This document shows positions 1 through 7,983 of a stretch of 64,000 nucleotides of DNA, piece by piece. This DNA comes from UBA7672 sp030824255 (GTDB lineage Bacteria; Pseudomonadota; Alphaproteobacteria; Caulobacterales; Hyphomonadaceae): contig OW818686.1 in assembly GCA_942493305.1 (NCBI GenBank), positions 2,542,001 to 2,606,000 of the forward strand. The letters run 5' to 3'. The translations under genes and the position numbers were made by a program. The notes beneath the pieces are model-generated. The model was given only the letters and a program-made list of their open reading frames with translations, was not told the origin of the DNA and ran no database searches. Numbering within the stretch: the stretch's first letter is position 1; the number at the start of each line of letters is the position of its first letter.

Positions 1-390
1 GATCCTGTAATTCCCGGCCAGGTGCTTGTCGCCCCCGGCGATTTTCACATGCGCGTCGCGCGCGCCCCCTCGGGCCGCATCGTGACGCTGGACCGGGGCG
101 AGCAGGTGAACTTCTGCCGCCCGGCCGCAGATCCCCTTTTCGAGTCCGCAGCTGCTGCGTTCGGCAACCGCCTGCTTGGCGTGGTGCTGACCGGCATGGG
201 ACATGACGGCCGCGCAGGCGCGGGCCGGATTGTCGAAGCCGGCGGGCGCGTCATCGTACAGGACGAAGCGAGCAGCGTGGTATGGGGGATGCCAGGAGCT
301 GTTGCGCAGGCGGGCTATGCGGAGGCTGTGAAGCCTTTGCGTGAACTGGGTCAGCTCGCGCTGCGCATGATGAACGGAGAAGCTGCTTGA
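1..390 (+). CDS. cheB: CheB protein-glutamate methylesterase, C-terminal part (5' end outside window)
   Basis: The first 129 codons visible form the end of the CheB methylesterase domain, which removes methyl groups from (and deamidates) chemoreceptor glutamates in the cytoplasm. The reading frame is open from base 1. The stretch reading PGQVLVAPGDFHM matches the conserved 'pG.vyiAPgd.Hm' segment, and LTGMGHDG is the motif carrying the catalytic aspartate. The receiver domain, catalytic Ser and His must lie upstream of the window. The stop TGA overlaps the TTG start of cheR (TTGA), so the two are translationally coupled in one chemotaxis operon. Confidence 0.93.
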   Translation, partial: DPVIPGQVLVAPGDFHMRVARAPSGRIVTLDRGEQVNFCRPAADPLFESAAAAFGNRLLGVVLTGMGHDGRAGAGRIVEAGGRVIVQDEASSVVWGMPGAVAQAGYAEAVKPLRELGQLALRMMNGEAA

Positions 391-1214
391 ACAGCCAGGA
401 TTTCGATTTCGTCTCGCAGCTGCTGCGCAAACGCGCGGGCATCGTCCTCGGCGGCGACAAGATGTACCTGCTGGAAAGCCGGCTGGCTCCGCTCGCCCGC
501 AAGGAAGGTCTTCCGTCCATCGATGACCTGATCCAGGTCGTCCGCGCCCGTCGCGACGAACGCCTCATCACGCAGGTCGTCGATGTGATGACCACGAACG
601 AGACGTTCTTCTTCCGCGACAAGACGCCGTTCGACCATCTCAAGGAAGCCGTGATGCCGGCTCTCGCGCAGGCCCGCAAAGGCCAGCGCATCCGCATCTG
701 GTGCGCGGCCGCCTCGACAGGGCAGGAGCCGTACTCCATCGCCATGATGCTCGACCAGACGCCCGCGCTCACCGGCGGCGTGCCCGTCGAGATCATTGCC
801 ACCGACATCTCCGACCGCTGCCTCGACCGCGCCCGCCAGGGCCTGTTCACGCAATTTGAAGTCCAGCGCGGCCTGCCGATCCAGATGCTGATGCACTACT
901 TCACGCAGCAGGACGATCACTGGCGCATCTCGGAGCGCATCCGCTCGCTCGTCACCTTCCGCAAGCTGAACCTGATGGACCCGAGCTATAATCTCGGGAA
1001 GTTCGACGTCGTGTTCTGCCGCAACGTGCTGATCTATTTCGACGCCCCCACCAAGGGTGCGGTGCTCGACCGCATCGGCCAGTGCACCAACCCCGGCGGC
1101 TTCCTCATGCTTGGCGCTGCCGAGTCCGTCATCGGCATCACGCAGTCCTTCGAGTCCGCGCAAGACCGCCGCGGCCTCTACAAGCTGACCGAGCGCGCGG
1201 TGAAGGCAGCCTGA
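387..1214 (+). CDS. cheR: CheR chemotaxis protein methyltransferase
   Basis: SAM-dependent methyltransferase (275 aa, normal length) that methylates receptor glutamates, opposing CheB. It has the N-terminal helical CheR domain, the NETFFFRD motif (residues 71-78), the SAM-binding segment CAAASTGQEPYS (106-117) and FCRNVLIYF (210-218), all hallmarks of the family. No C-terminal TPR or pentapeptide tether is present. The start is a TTG sharing bases with the cheB stop (TTGA), the only start that keeps the normal N-terminus. No chemotaxis gene follows, so this is probably the 3' end of the operon. Confidence 0.95.
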   Translation: MNSQDFDFVSQLLRKRAGIVLGGDKMYLLESRLAPLARKEGLPSIDDLIQVVRARRDERLITQVVDVMTTNETFFFRDKTPFDHLKEAVMPALAQARKGQRIRIWCAAASTGQEPYSIAMMLDQTPALTGGVPVEIIATDISDRCLDRARQGLFTQFEVQRGLPIQMLMHYFTQQDDHWRISERIRSLVTFRKLNLMDPSYNLGKFDVVFCRNVLIYFDAPTKGAVLDRIGQCTNPGGFLMLGAAESVIGITQSFESAQDRRGLYKLTERAVKAA

Positions 1215-1393
1215 GCCGGCCACAGGCATTCCTGTCGCAGCGGCATGAGCGCCAGCTGCGGCAATCTCGCCGCACGTAACCGGTAGCAACCGCAATGCTG
1301 CACTGCAGATGTGACAACGCGCGCATGGCCGTGTCACGCAACTGACGTGCAACCTGTCCACCTTTCCGGCACGCCCGGTTGGAGGGGACTGCC

Positions 1394-2608
1394 ATGAAAC
1401 GCCTCATTGTCTGGTTGCCAGCGCTTGCGATCCTCACGGTCGCGATCCTTGCTGCAGGCTGCACGCCCGCCTCAGCCCCGGTCGTCGAGGAAGCTGCCGC
1501 CTGCGATACCGGCGCCGTAAGCGCCTCCGCCGCCGAAGCCGCGAAGCCGGGCTGCGGCGCAGCGTGGATCGACGCCAACGTCGCCATCAACCAGCTCCAG
1601 TCGTTCGGCACGCATAACTCCTACAAGGTCGCCATCCCGCCCGCCGAACTCGCCCTCATCGCCGAGCGCAACGCCAATGCCGCGACAACGCTCGACTACG
1701 CTCACCGCCCCATCGCCGAACAGCTGGATAAAGGCGCGCGCCAGCTCGAACTCGATCCGTCGGATGATCCTGAAGGCGGGCTCTACGCCACGCCGCTCGC
1801 CCGCACGATCCTGGAACAGCGCGGGGAAACGCTCGAGCCCTACGATCTCTCCGTGATGAGCCAGCCCGGCATCAAGGTGATCCACGCGGCCGACATCGAC
1901 TACCGCTCGCACTGCCTGCTCTTCGTCGACTGCCTCAAACAGGTGAAGGCATGGTCCGACGCAAACCCCACGCACACGCCCATTCTCCTCATGATCAATC
2001 CCAAATCGTCGGGCATTTCGTGGGAAGGCGCCGCGAAAGTCCTGCCTTGGGGGAAGGAAGCCTTCGATCGCATGGACGCCGAAATCCGCACCGTCTTCTC
2101 CGACGATCAGATGATCACGCCCGACGATGTGCGTGGCCAGCACGCAACCCTGCGCGAAGCCGTTATCGCCGGCGCCTGGCCAAAGCTGGGGCAGGCGAGG
2201 GGCAAGGTGATCTTCACCATCGACCTCTCCGCAAAAGCCAACGAGCCTTACGCCGAAGGCCATCCCTCGCTCGCCGGCCGCGCCGCCTTCATGACGACCT
2301 ACCCGGACGCGCCCGAAGCTGCCTACTTCACGATGAACGATCCCGAGACGCAGCTCGCTGAAATCCAGGCGCTTGTGAAACAGGGCTTCCTCATCCGCAC
2401 CCGCGCCGACGCAGACACCCGCGAAGCCCGCTCCAACGCCACCGCCCGCCGCGAAGCAGCCCTCGCGTCCGGCGCCCAGTTCATCTCCACTGACTACATG
2501 TGGCCCGATGACCGTTTCAGCACGTACACCGCCATCCTCCCCGACAACGCCAAAACCCGCTGCAATCCCGTCAGCGCCCCCGCAGCCTGCGACGCAGCGG
2601 CAGAATAG
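1394..2608 (+). CDS. Phosphatidylinositol-specific phospholipase C1-like lipoprotein
   Basis: A 404-aa predicted lipoprotein: the N-terminus MKRLIVWLPALAILTVAILA is followed by a lipobox LAAGC. The mature part resembles the bacterial Ca2+-dependent PI-PLC-C1-like family, with the hallmark QSFGTHNSYK early in the mature chain, the acidic segment QLELDPSDDPEGG, and a C-terminal segment placing a Tyr-Met-Trp near the end. Members are TIM-barrel phosphodiesterases; the true substrate of bacterial ones is mostly unknown. ATG at 1394 was chosen because GGAGGGGA lies 5-12 bases upstream; an in-frame TTG at 1379 is less likely. It stands alone, with non-coding DNA on both sides. Confidence 0.8.
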   Translation: MKRLIVWLPALAILTVAILAAGCTPASAPVVEEAAACDTGAVSASAAEAAKPGCGAAWIDANVAINQLQSFGTHNSYKVAIPPAELALIAERNANAATTLDYAHRPIAEQLDKGARQLELDPSDDPEGGLYATPLARTILEQRGETLEPYDLSVMSQPGIKVIHAADIDYRSHCLLFVDCLKQVKAWSDANPTHTPILLMINPKSSGISWEGAAKVLPWGKEAFDRMDAEIRTVFSDDQMITPDDVRGQHATLREAVIAGAWPKLGQARGKVIFTIDLSAKANEPYAEGHPSLAGRAAFMTTYPDAPEAAYFTMNDPETQLAEIQALVKQGFLIRTRADADTREARSNATARREAALASGAQFISTDYMWPDDRFSTYTAILPDNAKTRCNPVSAPAACDAAAE

Positions 2609-2846
2609 CGCGCGTCCAGCCTCATCGAAGGCGGATCGCGCCACAAATCCTGCCCCTTGGACCGCCGGGCTCCCGCCCGGCAGCGCGACGCGTCAGCGGC
2701 GCGACCACGCACATTTCGGGGGAAAGGCGTTGTCCCCATCCGGAGGAAACAGAAAAACATTCTGCCCGCATCCCAACGCACTAGCTGCAGAAATTGGGGG
2801 AAGCCCATGCTCAGAACTGTGTGCATGAAAAGCTCGCCTATACTGA

Positions 2847-2905
2847 CTGCGTCCACCCCGCTGGAGGGCAGCTGATCAATGTTCAACAGTGCGGGGTGGA
2901 TGCAG
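2847..2905. repeat. 15-bp-stem hairpin (inverted repeat)
   Basis: Arms 2847-2861 and 2891-2905 pair over 15 positions with a single G-U (2851/2901). The loop is 29 bases. There is no T-run after it, so it is not a classical terminator. It lies in mid-gap, 240 bases after the upstream gene and 410 before fbp. Confidence 0.7.
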
Positions 2906-3112
2906 ATGAGCGTGAAAGCCCGTGCCAAACCCTAATAAGGCAAGCTCGGGAGCACGCGGAGGCTGGAGGGCCCAAGCCCCCCTCCGGCAGCCTATCAAAC
3001 TCCGCGTTTCGGGAGCCATGGGATGGACACCCATGATCCGCACGCCGGCGGCGCATCAACGTCAGATGGCTGAAACGACGCCATTGCTCGAAGCCGGCGG
3101 AAAATGTCTGCA

Positions 3113-3177
3113 CGGGGACGCGGGAGCCGCGAACCTTCTTTGACGACGCCAACCACGCGGGGCCTCCCGCGTCCCCG
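3113..3177. repeat. Extended hairpin: 15 perfect pairs plus inner stem
   Basis: Arms 3113-3126 and 3164-3177 are perfectly complementary, 14 pairs by direct reading (GGGGACGCGGGAG against its complement, plus one flanking C-G). After a 3-base bulge, CCGCG 3127-3131 pairs with CGCGG 3156-3160, leaving a 24-base loop. It ends 139 bases before the fbp start codon, so it could be in the fbp leader or an upstream terminator without T-tract. Confidence 0.7.
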
Positions 3178-3316
3178 GCCCTCCATGTGTGGGCCAAGGT
3201 CTACAGCGAACCTCCAGATGCTCCGGCGTCGTGGAGCTTTTGGCGCAGAAGGAAGGCTGTCCATCTGGCCCTTCATTCGCTAATCAGGCCCCGCTGCCTC
3301 GATACGGGATACACAC

Positions 3317-4303
3317 ATGACCGCGCGCACCCTCCGCGAATTCCTCGCCGACCCGATCGGCAATGGAACCTCCGCCCCGCGCGACCTCTCTGTGCTGATA
3401 GAAGCGATTTCGGATTCCTGCCGCACCATCTCCTATCTCGTCTCGCGCGGCGCGCTTGCCGACATCCTCGGCTCTGCCGGAACCGGCAACGTGCAGGGCG
3501 AGGAGCAGAAGCAGCTCGACGTCCTCGCCAATGACGAGATGATGGCCATGGCGAAAGCCTCCGGCGTGGTCGCCGCCGCCGCGTCCGAGGAAGAAGACGA
3601 CGCGCGCCCGCTGAACCCCGGCGCGCCCTACCTCCTGATGTTCGATCCGCTCGACGGCTCCTCCAACATCGACGTCAACGTCTCCATCGGCACCATCTTC
3701 TCGATCCTGCCAGCCATCGCGGGCGAGGGCGCCGCCCCCTTCCTGCAGCCGGGCCGCAACCAGGTCGCCGCCGGCTACTGCGTTTATGGTCCACAGACCA
3801 CGCTCGTCCTCACGCTCGGCTCGGGCGTCGCCGCCTTCACGATGGACCCGCCCACCGGACAATTCGTCCAGACCGCCACGGCGATGCGCATCCCCGAAAA
3901 GACAAAAGAGTTCGCCATCAACATGTCGAACATCCGTCACTGGGCCGATCCCGTCCGCGCCTACATCGACGAATGCCTCGCTGGCGACACCGGCCCGCGC
4001 GCCAAGAATTTCAACATGCGCTGGATCGCTTCCATGGTCGCCGACGTTCACCGCGTCCTAACGCGCGGCGGCGTCTTCATGTACCCGTGGGACAAGCGCG
4101 AGCCCGGCAAGCCCGGCAAGTTGCGCCTGATGTACGAAGCCAACCCGATGTCGCTTCTCGTCGAACAGGCCGGCGGCAAATCCTTCGACGGCCACCACCA
4201 GATCCTCGACATCCAACCCACCGGCCTCCACCAGCGCGTCTCCGTGATGCTCGGCTCAAAGGAAGAAATCGAACGGCTCGAAGCCCTGCACGCCTCACAA
4301 TGA
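3317..4303 (+). CDS. fbp: Class I fructose-1,6-bisphosphatase
   Basis: Hydrolyses fructose-1,6-bisphosphate to fructose-6-phosphate, the committed step of gluconeogenesis (or of a Calvin cycle where present). The 328-aa protein has the family length and the metal/phosphate-binding motif FDPLDGSSNID at residues 109-119, and the later segments RWIASMVADVHRVL and GKLRLMYEANPM form the active-site and sugar-binding end. No other Calvin-cycle gene is nearby, so gluconeogenesis is the safer role. The stop overlaps the next start (ATGA at 4300), implying a two-gene operon with the DoxX-like gene. The long structured gap upstream may be its leader. Confidence 0.95.
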   Translation: MTARTLREFLADPIGNGTSAPRDLSVLIEAISDSCRTISYLVSRGALADILGSAGTGNVQGEEQKQLDVLANDEMMAMAKASGVVAAAASEEEDDARPLNPGAPYLLMFDPLDGSSNIDVNVSIGTIFSILPAIAGEGAAPFLQPGRNQVAAGYCVYGPQTTLVLTLGSGVAAFTMDPPTGQFVQTATAMRIPEKTKEFAINMSNIRHWADPVRAYIDECLAGDTGPRAKNFNMRWIASMVADVHRVLTRGGVFMYPWDKREPGKPGKLRLMYEANPMSLLVEQAGGKSFDGHHQILDIQPTGLHQRVSVMLGSKEEIERLEALHASQ

Positions 4304-4695
4304 GCGACGCCGCGCCGCGCCCCAGCTGGCCCCGCATGATCGGCCGGTCGATCGTGTTCGTCTGGTTCTTCCTCGGCGGCATCGGCCATTTCGTGCTGAC
4401 GAAAACCTTCGTCTCGGTCGTCCCGTCCTACGTGCCGTTTCCGCTGGAGATGGTCTATTTCACCGGCGTCTGCGAAATCGCCGGCGCGCTTGCGCTGCTG
4501 TACAAGCCGCTGCGCCAGATTGCAGGCTGGTGCCTCATCGCCCTCACGATATGCGTCACTCCCGTCCACATCCAGATGCTGATCGAGGCGGACAAGTACG
4601 CGGCGCTCGGGCCGGCCATTCTCTGGGGACGCTTGCTCTTCCAGCCGATCCTGATCTGGATCATCTGGTCGGTCACCAAACCACGGACGGCTTAG
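4300..4695 (+). CDS. DoxX-like small integral membrane protein
   Basis: A 131-aa protein with four probable membrane helices, starting IGRSIVFVWFFLGGIGHFVL and including the sequence VYFTGVCEIAGALALLY, which resembles DoxX/DoxD-type proteins (PSYVPFP followed by a GV-E-GA helix is typical). These are putative quinone- or thiol-linked membrane proteins, biochemically poorly known. The ATG at 4300 overlaps the fbp stop (ATGA), so it is co-translated with fbp. Longer in-frame extension into fbp is rejected as shadow. The end overlaps by four bases the convergent gene at 4692. Confidence 0.8.
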   Translation: MSDAAPRPSWPRMIGRSIVFVWFFLGGIGHFVLTKTFVSVVPSYVPFPLEMVYFTGVCEIAGALALLYKPLRQIAGWCLIALTICVTPVHIQMLIEADKYAALGPAILWGRLLFQPILIWIIWSVTKPRTA

Positions 4696-5096
4696 CCTAT
4701 CAGCTCGTCATCGCAGCCGGCGGGAACCTCGCTTCCCTTCCAGGCGCAGAACTTCGCAAGCGGCGTCCGGTCCTGATAGAACGTGCCCGTGTATTGCTCG
4801 CCCGTCACCCGGCCATCGAAGACGAAGCCCGCAAAATCCTGGCGCAGCACGAGCCGCCCGTCCCTTGCAGACCAGCGCCCTGTCACCATCTGCTGGATGG
4901 GCGCGCGGCTCAGCGTGTCGAACCCGTCCTCTTCATACGTGCCGTCTTCTTTAAGCCGCCACGTATACGCAAAACTGGAAAACGCCCCGCGATCAATGAC
5001 CACCGTCCACGTCTCGCCCGCACGCTGCGCAAGGGCAGGCGGCTGCATCGTGAACACGAGTAACAGAGCTGCAATCAGGCTGCGCATGGGGGGCAT
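4692..5096 (-). CDS. Secreted protein of unknown function
   Basis: A 134-aa protein with a clear Sec signal peptide (SLIAALLLVFTMQPPALAQ, cleavage after ALA-Q). The mature part is rich in beta-type sequence (TWRLKEDGTYEEDGF, GRWSARDGRLVL, GRVTGEQYTGTFY) with two cysteines near the C-terminus that could form a disulfide. The alternation of 'G-W-x-x-x-DG' units resembles small lipocalin-like or META-like beta-barrels, but I do not recognise the family. Start could be ATG 5096 or ATG 5087. It is convergent with the DoxX-like gene and lies just downstream of sthA. Confidence 0.7.
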   Translation of the reverse strand: MPPMRSLIAALLLVFTMQPPALAQRAGETWTVVIDRGAFSSFAYTWRLKEDGTYEEDGFDTLSRAPIQQMVTGRWSARDGRLVLRQDFAGFVFDGRVTGEQYTGTFYQDRTPLAKFCAWKGSEVPAGCDDELIG

Positions 5097-5132
5097 GTCG
5101 CCAGCCTCTCATGACCGAAAGATGGCAAGACG

Positions 5133-6605
5133 TCAGCCGCCACGCGCCGCTTTCGCAAAACGCTCCAGCGCCGCCATCGCGTCTTCCTGCACCGCCTGGC
5201 TCGGCTGCTTGCGCGGAATCCGGTTCCACGCATCCAGCGCCGCGATCTTGTAGGCCTCGGCCAGCGTCGGATAATTGAACGTGTTCTCCACGAAGTAATC
5301 CAGCGTGCCGCCAAGGTTCAGAACGGCCTGTCCGATATGGATCAGCTCCGTCGCGCCTTCGCCCACGATATGCACGCCCAGGAGCCGCCGTGTCTCCTGC
5401 GCGAAGATCATTTTCATGAAGCCTGCATTCAACCCCATGATCTGCCCGCGCGCTGTCTCGCGGAAACGCGCGATACCGCACTCATACGGAATGGCCTTCT
5501 CGCGCACCTGCTCCTCGGTCATGCCGATGGTCGACATTTCCGGGACCGAGTAGATTCCATAGGGGAAGAACTCCGGCGGCGCTTGGCTGGGCGCATCAAA
5601 CGCACAGCACGCCGCGATCCGCCCCTGTTCCATCGAGGTCGAGGCGAGACTTGGAAAGCCGATCACATCGCCCACGGCATAAATGTGTGGCTGGCGCGTG
5701 CGGAACGTGTTGCGGTCCACGTCGATCTTGCCGCGATCGTCCGCGTGCAGCCCGGCATTCTCCAGTTCCAGTGAATCCGTTGCGCCCTTGCGACCCGCCG
5801 CAAACAGAACCATTTCGCTCCAGATGTGGCGGGAATCCTCCAGCTCGACGAGGCACGCATCTGGTCCCTGCTTGGTGACGCGCTTTACCTTGCTCTGCAG
5901 GCGAAGGCTCATGCCCCGGTCGCGCATGTCGTGGATGAACTCGTCCACAAGTTCGCGATCCAGGAAGGGGAAAAGCAATTCGCTCGGTTCAACGACCGTC
6001 ACTTTTACATCAAGCGCCGAGAAGATCGTCGCATACTCGATCCCGATTACGCCTCCGCCGATGACGGTCAGCGAGCGGGGCAGGCGCTTCAGTTCGAGGA
6101 TCTCGTCCGGGTCAACAATCAGGTCGCCATCAAACGGAATGTGCCTCGGCCGGTAGGGCGCCGTGCCCACCGCGATGATGAAGCGGCTGGCGGTATAGCG
6201 CTGCAGCCCGCTCTCGGTCTTCACCTCGATATGCAGCGGGTCGATGAACTGCGCTTCGCCGCGTATCCACTGCACGCTGTTGCGTGAAAACTGGTGCTCG
6301 AGGATTTCAACCTCATGGTCCAGCGTGATCGCCAGCCGCCGGCGCAGGTCTTCCGGCGTGATGGTCTGCTTGTTGCGATGTGAACGCCCGTAGAAGCCGC
6401 GCTCCCGCCAGCCCGAAAGGTTCAGCACAGTCTCGCGCAGGGTTTTGGATGGGATTGTCCCCGTGTGCACACACACGCCGCCCACACGATGGCCTTTCTC
6501 GACCACCAGCACGCTCTTCTTGAGCTTCGCCGCCTGCACAGCCGCGCGCCGTCCTGCCGGCCCGGAGCCGATGACAATAAGATCGAACGCCTGCATGGCA
6601 GACAC
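5133..6605 (-). CDS. sthA: Soluble pyridine nucleotide transhydrogenase
   Basis: FAD-dependent class I pyridine nucleotide-disulfide oxidoreductase family member (490 aa) that moves reducing equivalents between NADPH and NADH in the cytosol. The FAD site IGSGPAG is at residues 12-18, GGVCVHTGTIPSK at 42-54, the NAD(P) site IGGGVIGIEYA near 187, and YAVGDVIGFPSLAS near 310. In the redox segment the second cysteine of lipoamide dehydrogenases is a threonine (C45, T50), the pattern of SthA rather than Lpd. Either GTG 6605 or ATG 6596 may be the start; GGAGGG sits 2 or 11 bases upstream of these, respectively. Confidence 0.92.
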   Translation of the reverse strand: MSAMQAFDLIVIGSGPAGRRAAVQAAKLKKSVLVVEKGHRVGGVCVHTGTIPSKTLRETVLNLSGWRERGFYGRSHRNKQTITPEDLRRRLAITLDHEVEILEHQFSRNSVQWIRGEAQFIDPLHIEVKTESGLQRYTASRFIIAVGTAPYRPRHIPFDGDLIVDPDEILELKRLPRSLTVIGGGVIGIEYATIFSALDVKVTVVEPSELLFPFLDRELVDEFIHDMRDRGMSLRLQSKVKRVTKQGPDACLVELEDSRHIWSEMVLFAAGRKGATDSLELENAGLHADDRGKIDVDRNTFRTRQPHIYAVGDVIGFPSLASTSMEQGRIAACCAFDAPSQAPPEFFPYGIYSVPEMSTIGMTEEQVREKAIPYECGIARFRETARGQIMGLNAGFMKMIFAQETRRLLGVHIVGEGATELIHIGQAVLNLGGTLDYFVENTFNYPTLAEAYKIAALDAWNRIPRKQPSQAVQEDAMAALERFAKAARGG

Positions 6606-6648
6606 AGCCCTCCGGCCGGCACCATGCCGTTGATTTGGTTAATGAGCG

Positions 6649-7983
6649 TTAACGGCCTTTCGCGGCCATTTCCCGATCCAGAAAATCGAGGATCACAGGC
6701 GTATCCTGCGGCACAGGCCCATGTCCGCCGGTATGCATCATGTAGGTGAGGGCGCCGCCCACCGGCTTGTCCAGCGCCGGAACCGCATCCACGCCCTCCT
6801 TGCCGAACAGGCGATAGGCCGGTGTCGCCAGCCTTGCCGCCAGGAACTCGCCATAGGGATCGGACCACGCATCTGTTTCCCCCGCGATCAACAGCAGCGG
6901 CCGCGGCGCGATCGCCGCTATCACCATGTGCGCATCTACGGGGGCTGCCGCCGGATCAGCCGCATAGCCATTCCAGCGCGGCGCGAACCAGTGGGGGAAG
7001 TTCGCCGCCACATGGCCGATTGTCTCGCCATAGTCGCGCCGGCTCAGGGCCGCCCCGCCTTCGCCGGAACATACGGCAATGATCGCAGCGAAACCCGGAT
7101 CAGTCGCGCCCGCCCACAGCGCCGTCTTGCCCAGCCGCGACACGCCATAAAGAGCGATGCGGTCGGCATCGATCGACGGGTTCAGCGCAAGGTGCGTGCG
7201 CACAAGTGACAATCCTTCGGCCCACGTCGCAATCGCGCCGGCGTCAGCTGCGCCCCTTGCATCCTCGTCGATCGTTCCAAATATACTGCGAAGGCCGTGA
7301 GCCGATCCGCCTTTGAAGTCTGGTTCGATCTGCCCGTAGTAGACCAGCGCCACTGCATAACCGCGCGCGAGATAAGCCTTGATATCTGGCTTGCCGAGCA
7401 GTCTCGCTTCGCGGCCCGGAATGCGCTTTCCTTCTTGTGTCCAGGCGTCGGTTTCCTTCACGGCGTCGTCGCCAGTGATCAGCACGCTTGGGTTGAAATT
7501 CACCATCAGCACCAGCGGCGAAGGGCCGGTCGCATCCGCTGGCGCATAAAGCACCACATCGATGGCATGCTCGCCCAGCGCTGTTATTGCCGTGACGGTT
7601 GACTGCGTGCGCAGGGCCGCTCCAGTCAGCGCCGGCGCCGCGCGCTCGGAATAGGCATGTTTGTAAGTCACCATCCGCTTGGCCGCCAAGGCAGGCGCCA
7701 CGCCATACTGATCTTCTGTCAGCAGCTGCAGGATCTCCGGTCGACGCATCTGCGTCCATTCCGAGGCAGACGCAACGCGCTTGCCGTCCTTCATCAGCAA
7801 CACGTCCGGCGCTGCGGCGTCAGCCGCCTTCGCCTGCGTAAAGTTGGTCGCCAGCCCGCTGCGCGTCTCGTCCGGCAGGTCCTTGAGATAGGCCGGCGCC
7901 GATGGCGGCGGCCCCATATCCCCAACGCTTGCCGTGACGCACGCGGACAGCGCCAGCGCACCGAGCAGAATTCCGCCTTTCAC
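6649..7983 (-). CDS. CE15 glucuronoyl esterase-like lipoprotein (alpha/beta hydrolase)
   Basis: A 444-aa predicted lipoprotein (LALSAC lipobox, Cys15). The alpha/beta-hydrolase fold shows a nucleophile elbow GVSRLGK with Ser282, an acidic ECSGEGG-type turn (Glu308 region) and His421 in MMHTGGHGP, the arrangement found in bacterial CE15 glucuronoyl/acetylxylan esterase-like enzymes. Known members cleave ester links between glucuronoxylan and lignin; the real substrate here is unknown. Its GTG start abuts the TGA stop of the upstream transporter gene with no gap, so transporter and esterase are one operon and perhaps one pathway. Confidence 0.8.
   Translation of the reverse strand: MKGGILLGALALSACVTASVGDMGPPPSAPAYLKDLPDETRSGLATNFTQAKAADAAAPDVLLMKDGKRVASASEWTQMRRPEILQLLTEDQYGVAPALAAKRMVTYKHAYSERAAPALTGAALRTQSTVTAITALGEHAIDVVLYAPADATGPSPLVLMVNFNPSVLITGDDAVKETDAWTQEGKRIPGREARLLGKPDIKAYLARGYAVALVYYGQIEPDFKGGSAHGLRSIFGTIDEDARGAADAGAIATWAEGLSLVRTHLALNPSIDADRIALYGVSRLGKTALWAGATDPGFAAIIAVCSGEGGAALSRRDYGETIGHVAANFPHWFAPRWNGYAADPAAAPVDAHMVIAAIAPRPLLLIAGETDAWSDPYGEFLAARLATPAYRLFGKEGVDAVPALDKPVGGALTYMMHTGGHGPVPQDTPVILDFLDREMAAKGR

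Larger units (their letters stand above)
2609..3316. other. Long non-coding gap with several strong inverted repeats
   Basis: About 0.7 kb between the PI-PLC-like gene and fbp without a convincing protein gene; open frames here have no ribosome site or coding character. It holds at least five inverted repeats: 2664-2681 (7-bp arms, 4-base loop), 2847-2905 (15 pairs), 2960-2993 (6+5 pairs with a bulge), 3017-3035 (6 pairs) and 3113-3177 (15 pairs plus an inner 5-pair stem). The RNase P, tmRNA and SRP RNA signatures I know were looked for and not found. It may encode a structured RNA or be a cluster of palindromic repeats. Confidence 0.6.

Noticed and set aside
2494..3276. Several 60-144-aa open frames in the gap before fbp
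   Set aside because: No ribosome sites, no domain look, and they run through the strong inverted repeats.
3317..4303. Calvin-cycle role for fbp
   Set aside because: No cbb genes or CbbR-type regulator in the neighbourhood.
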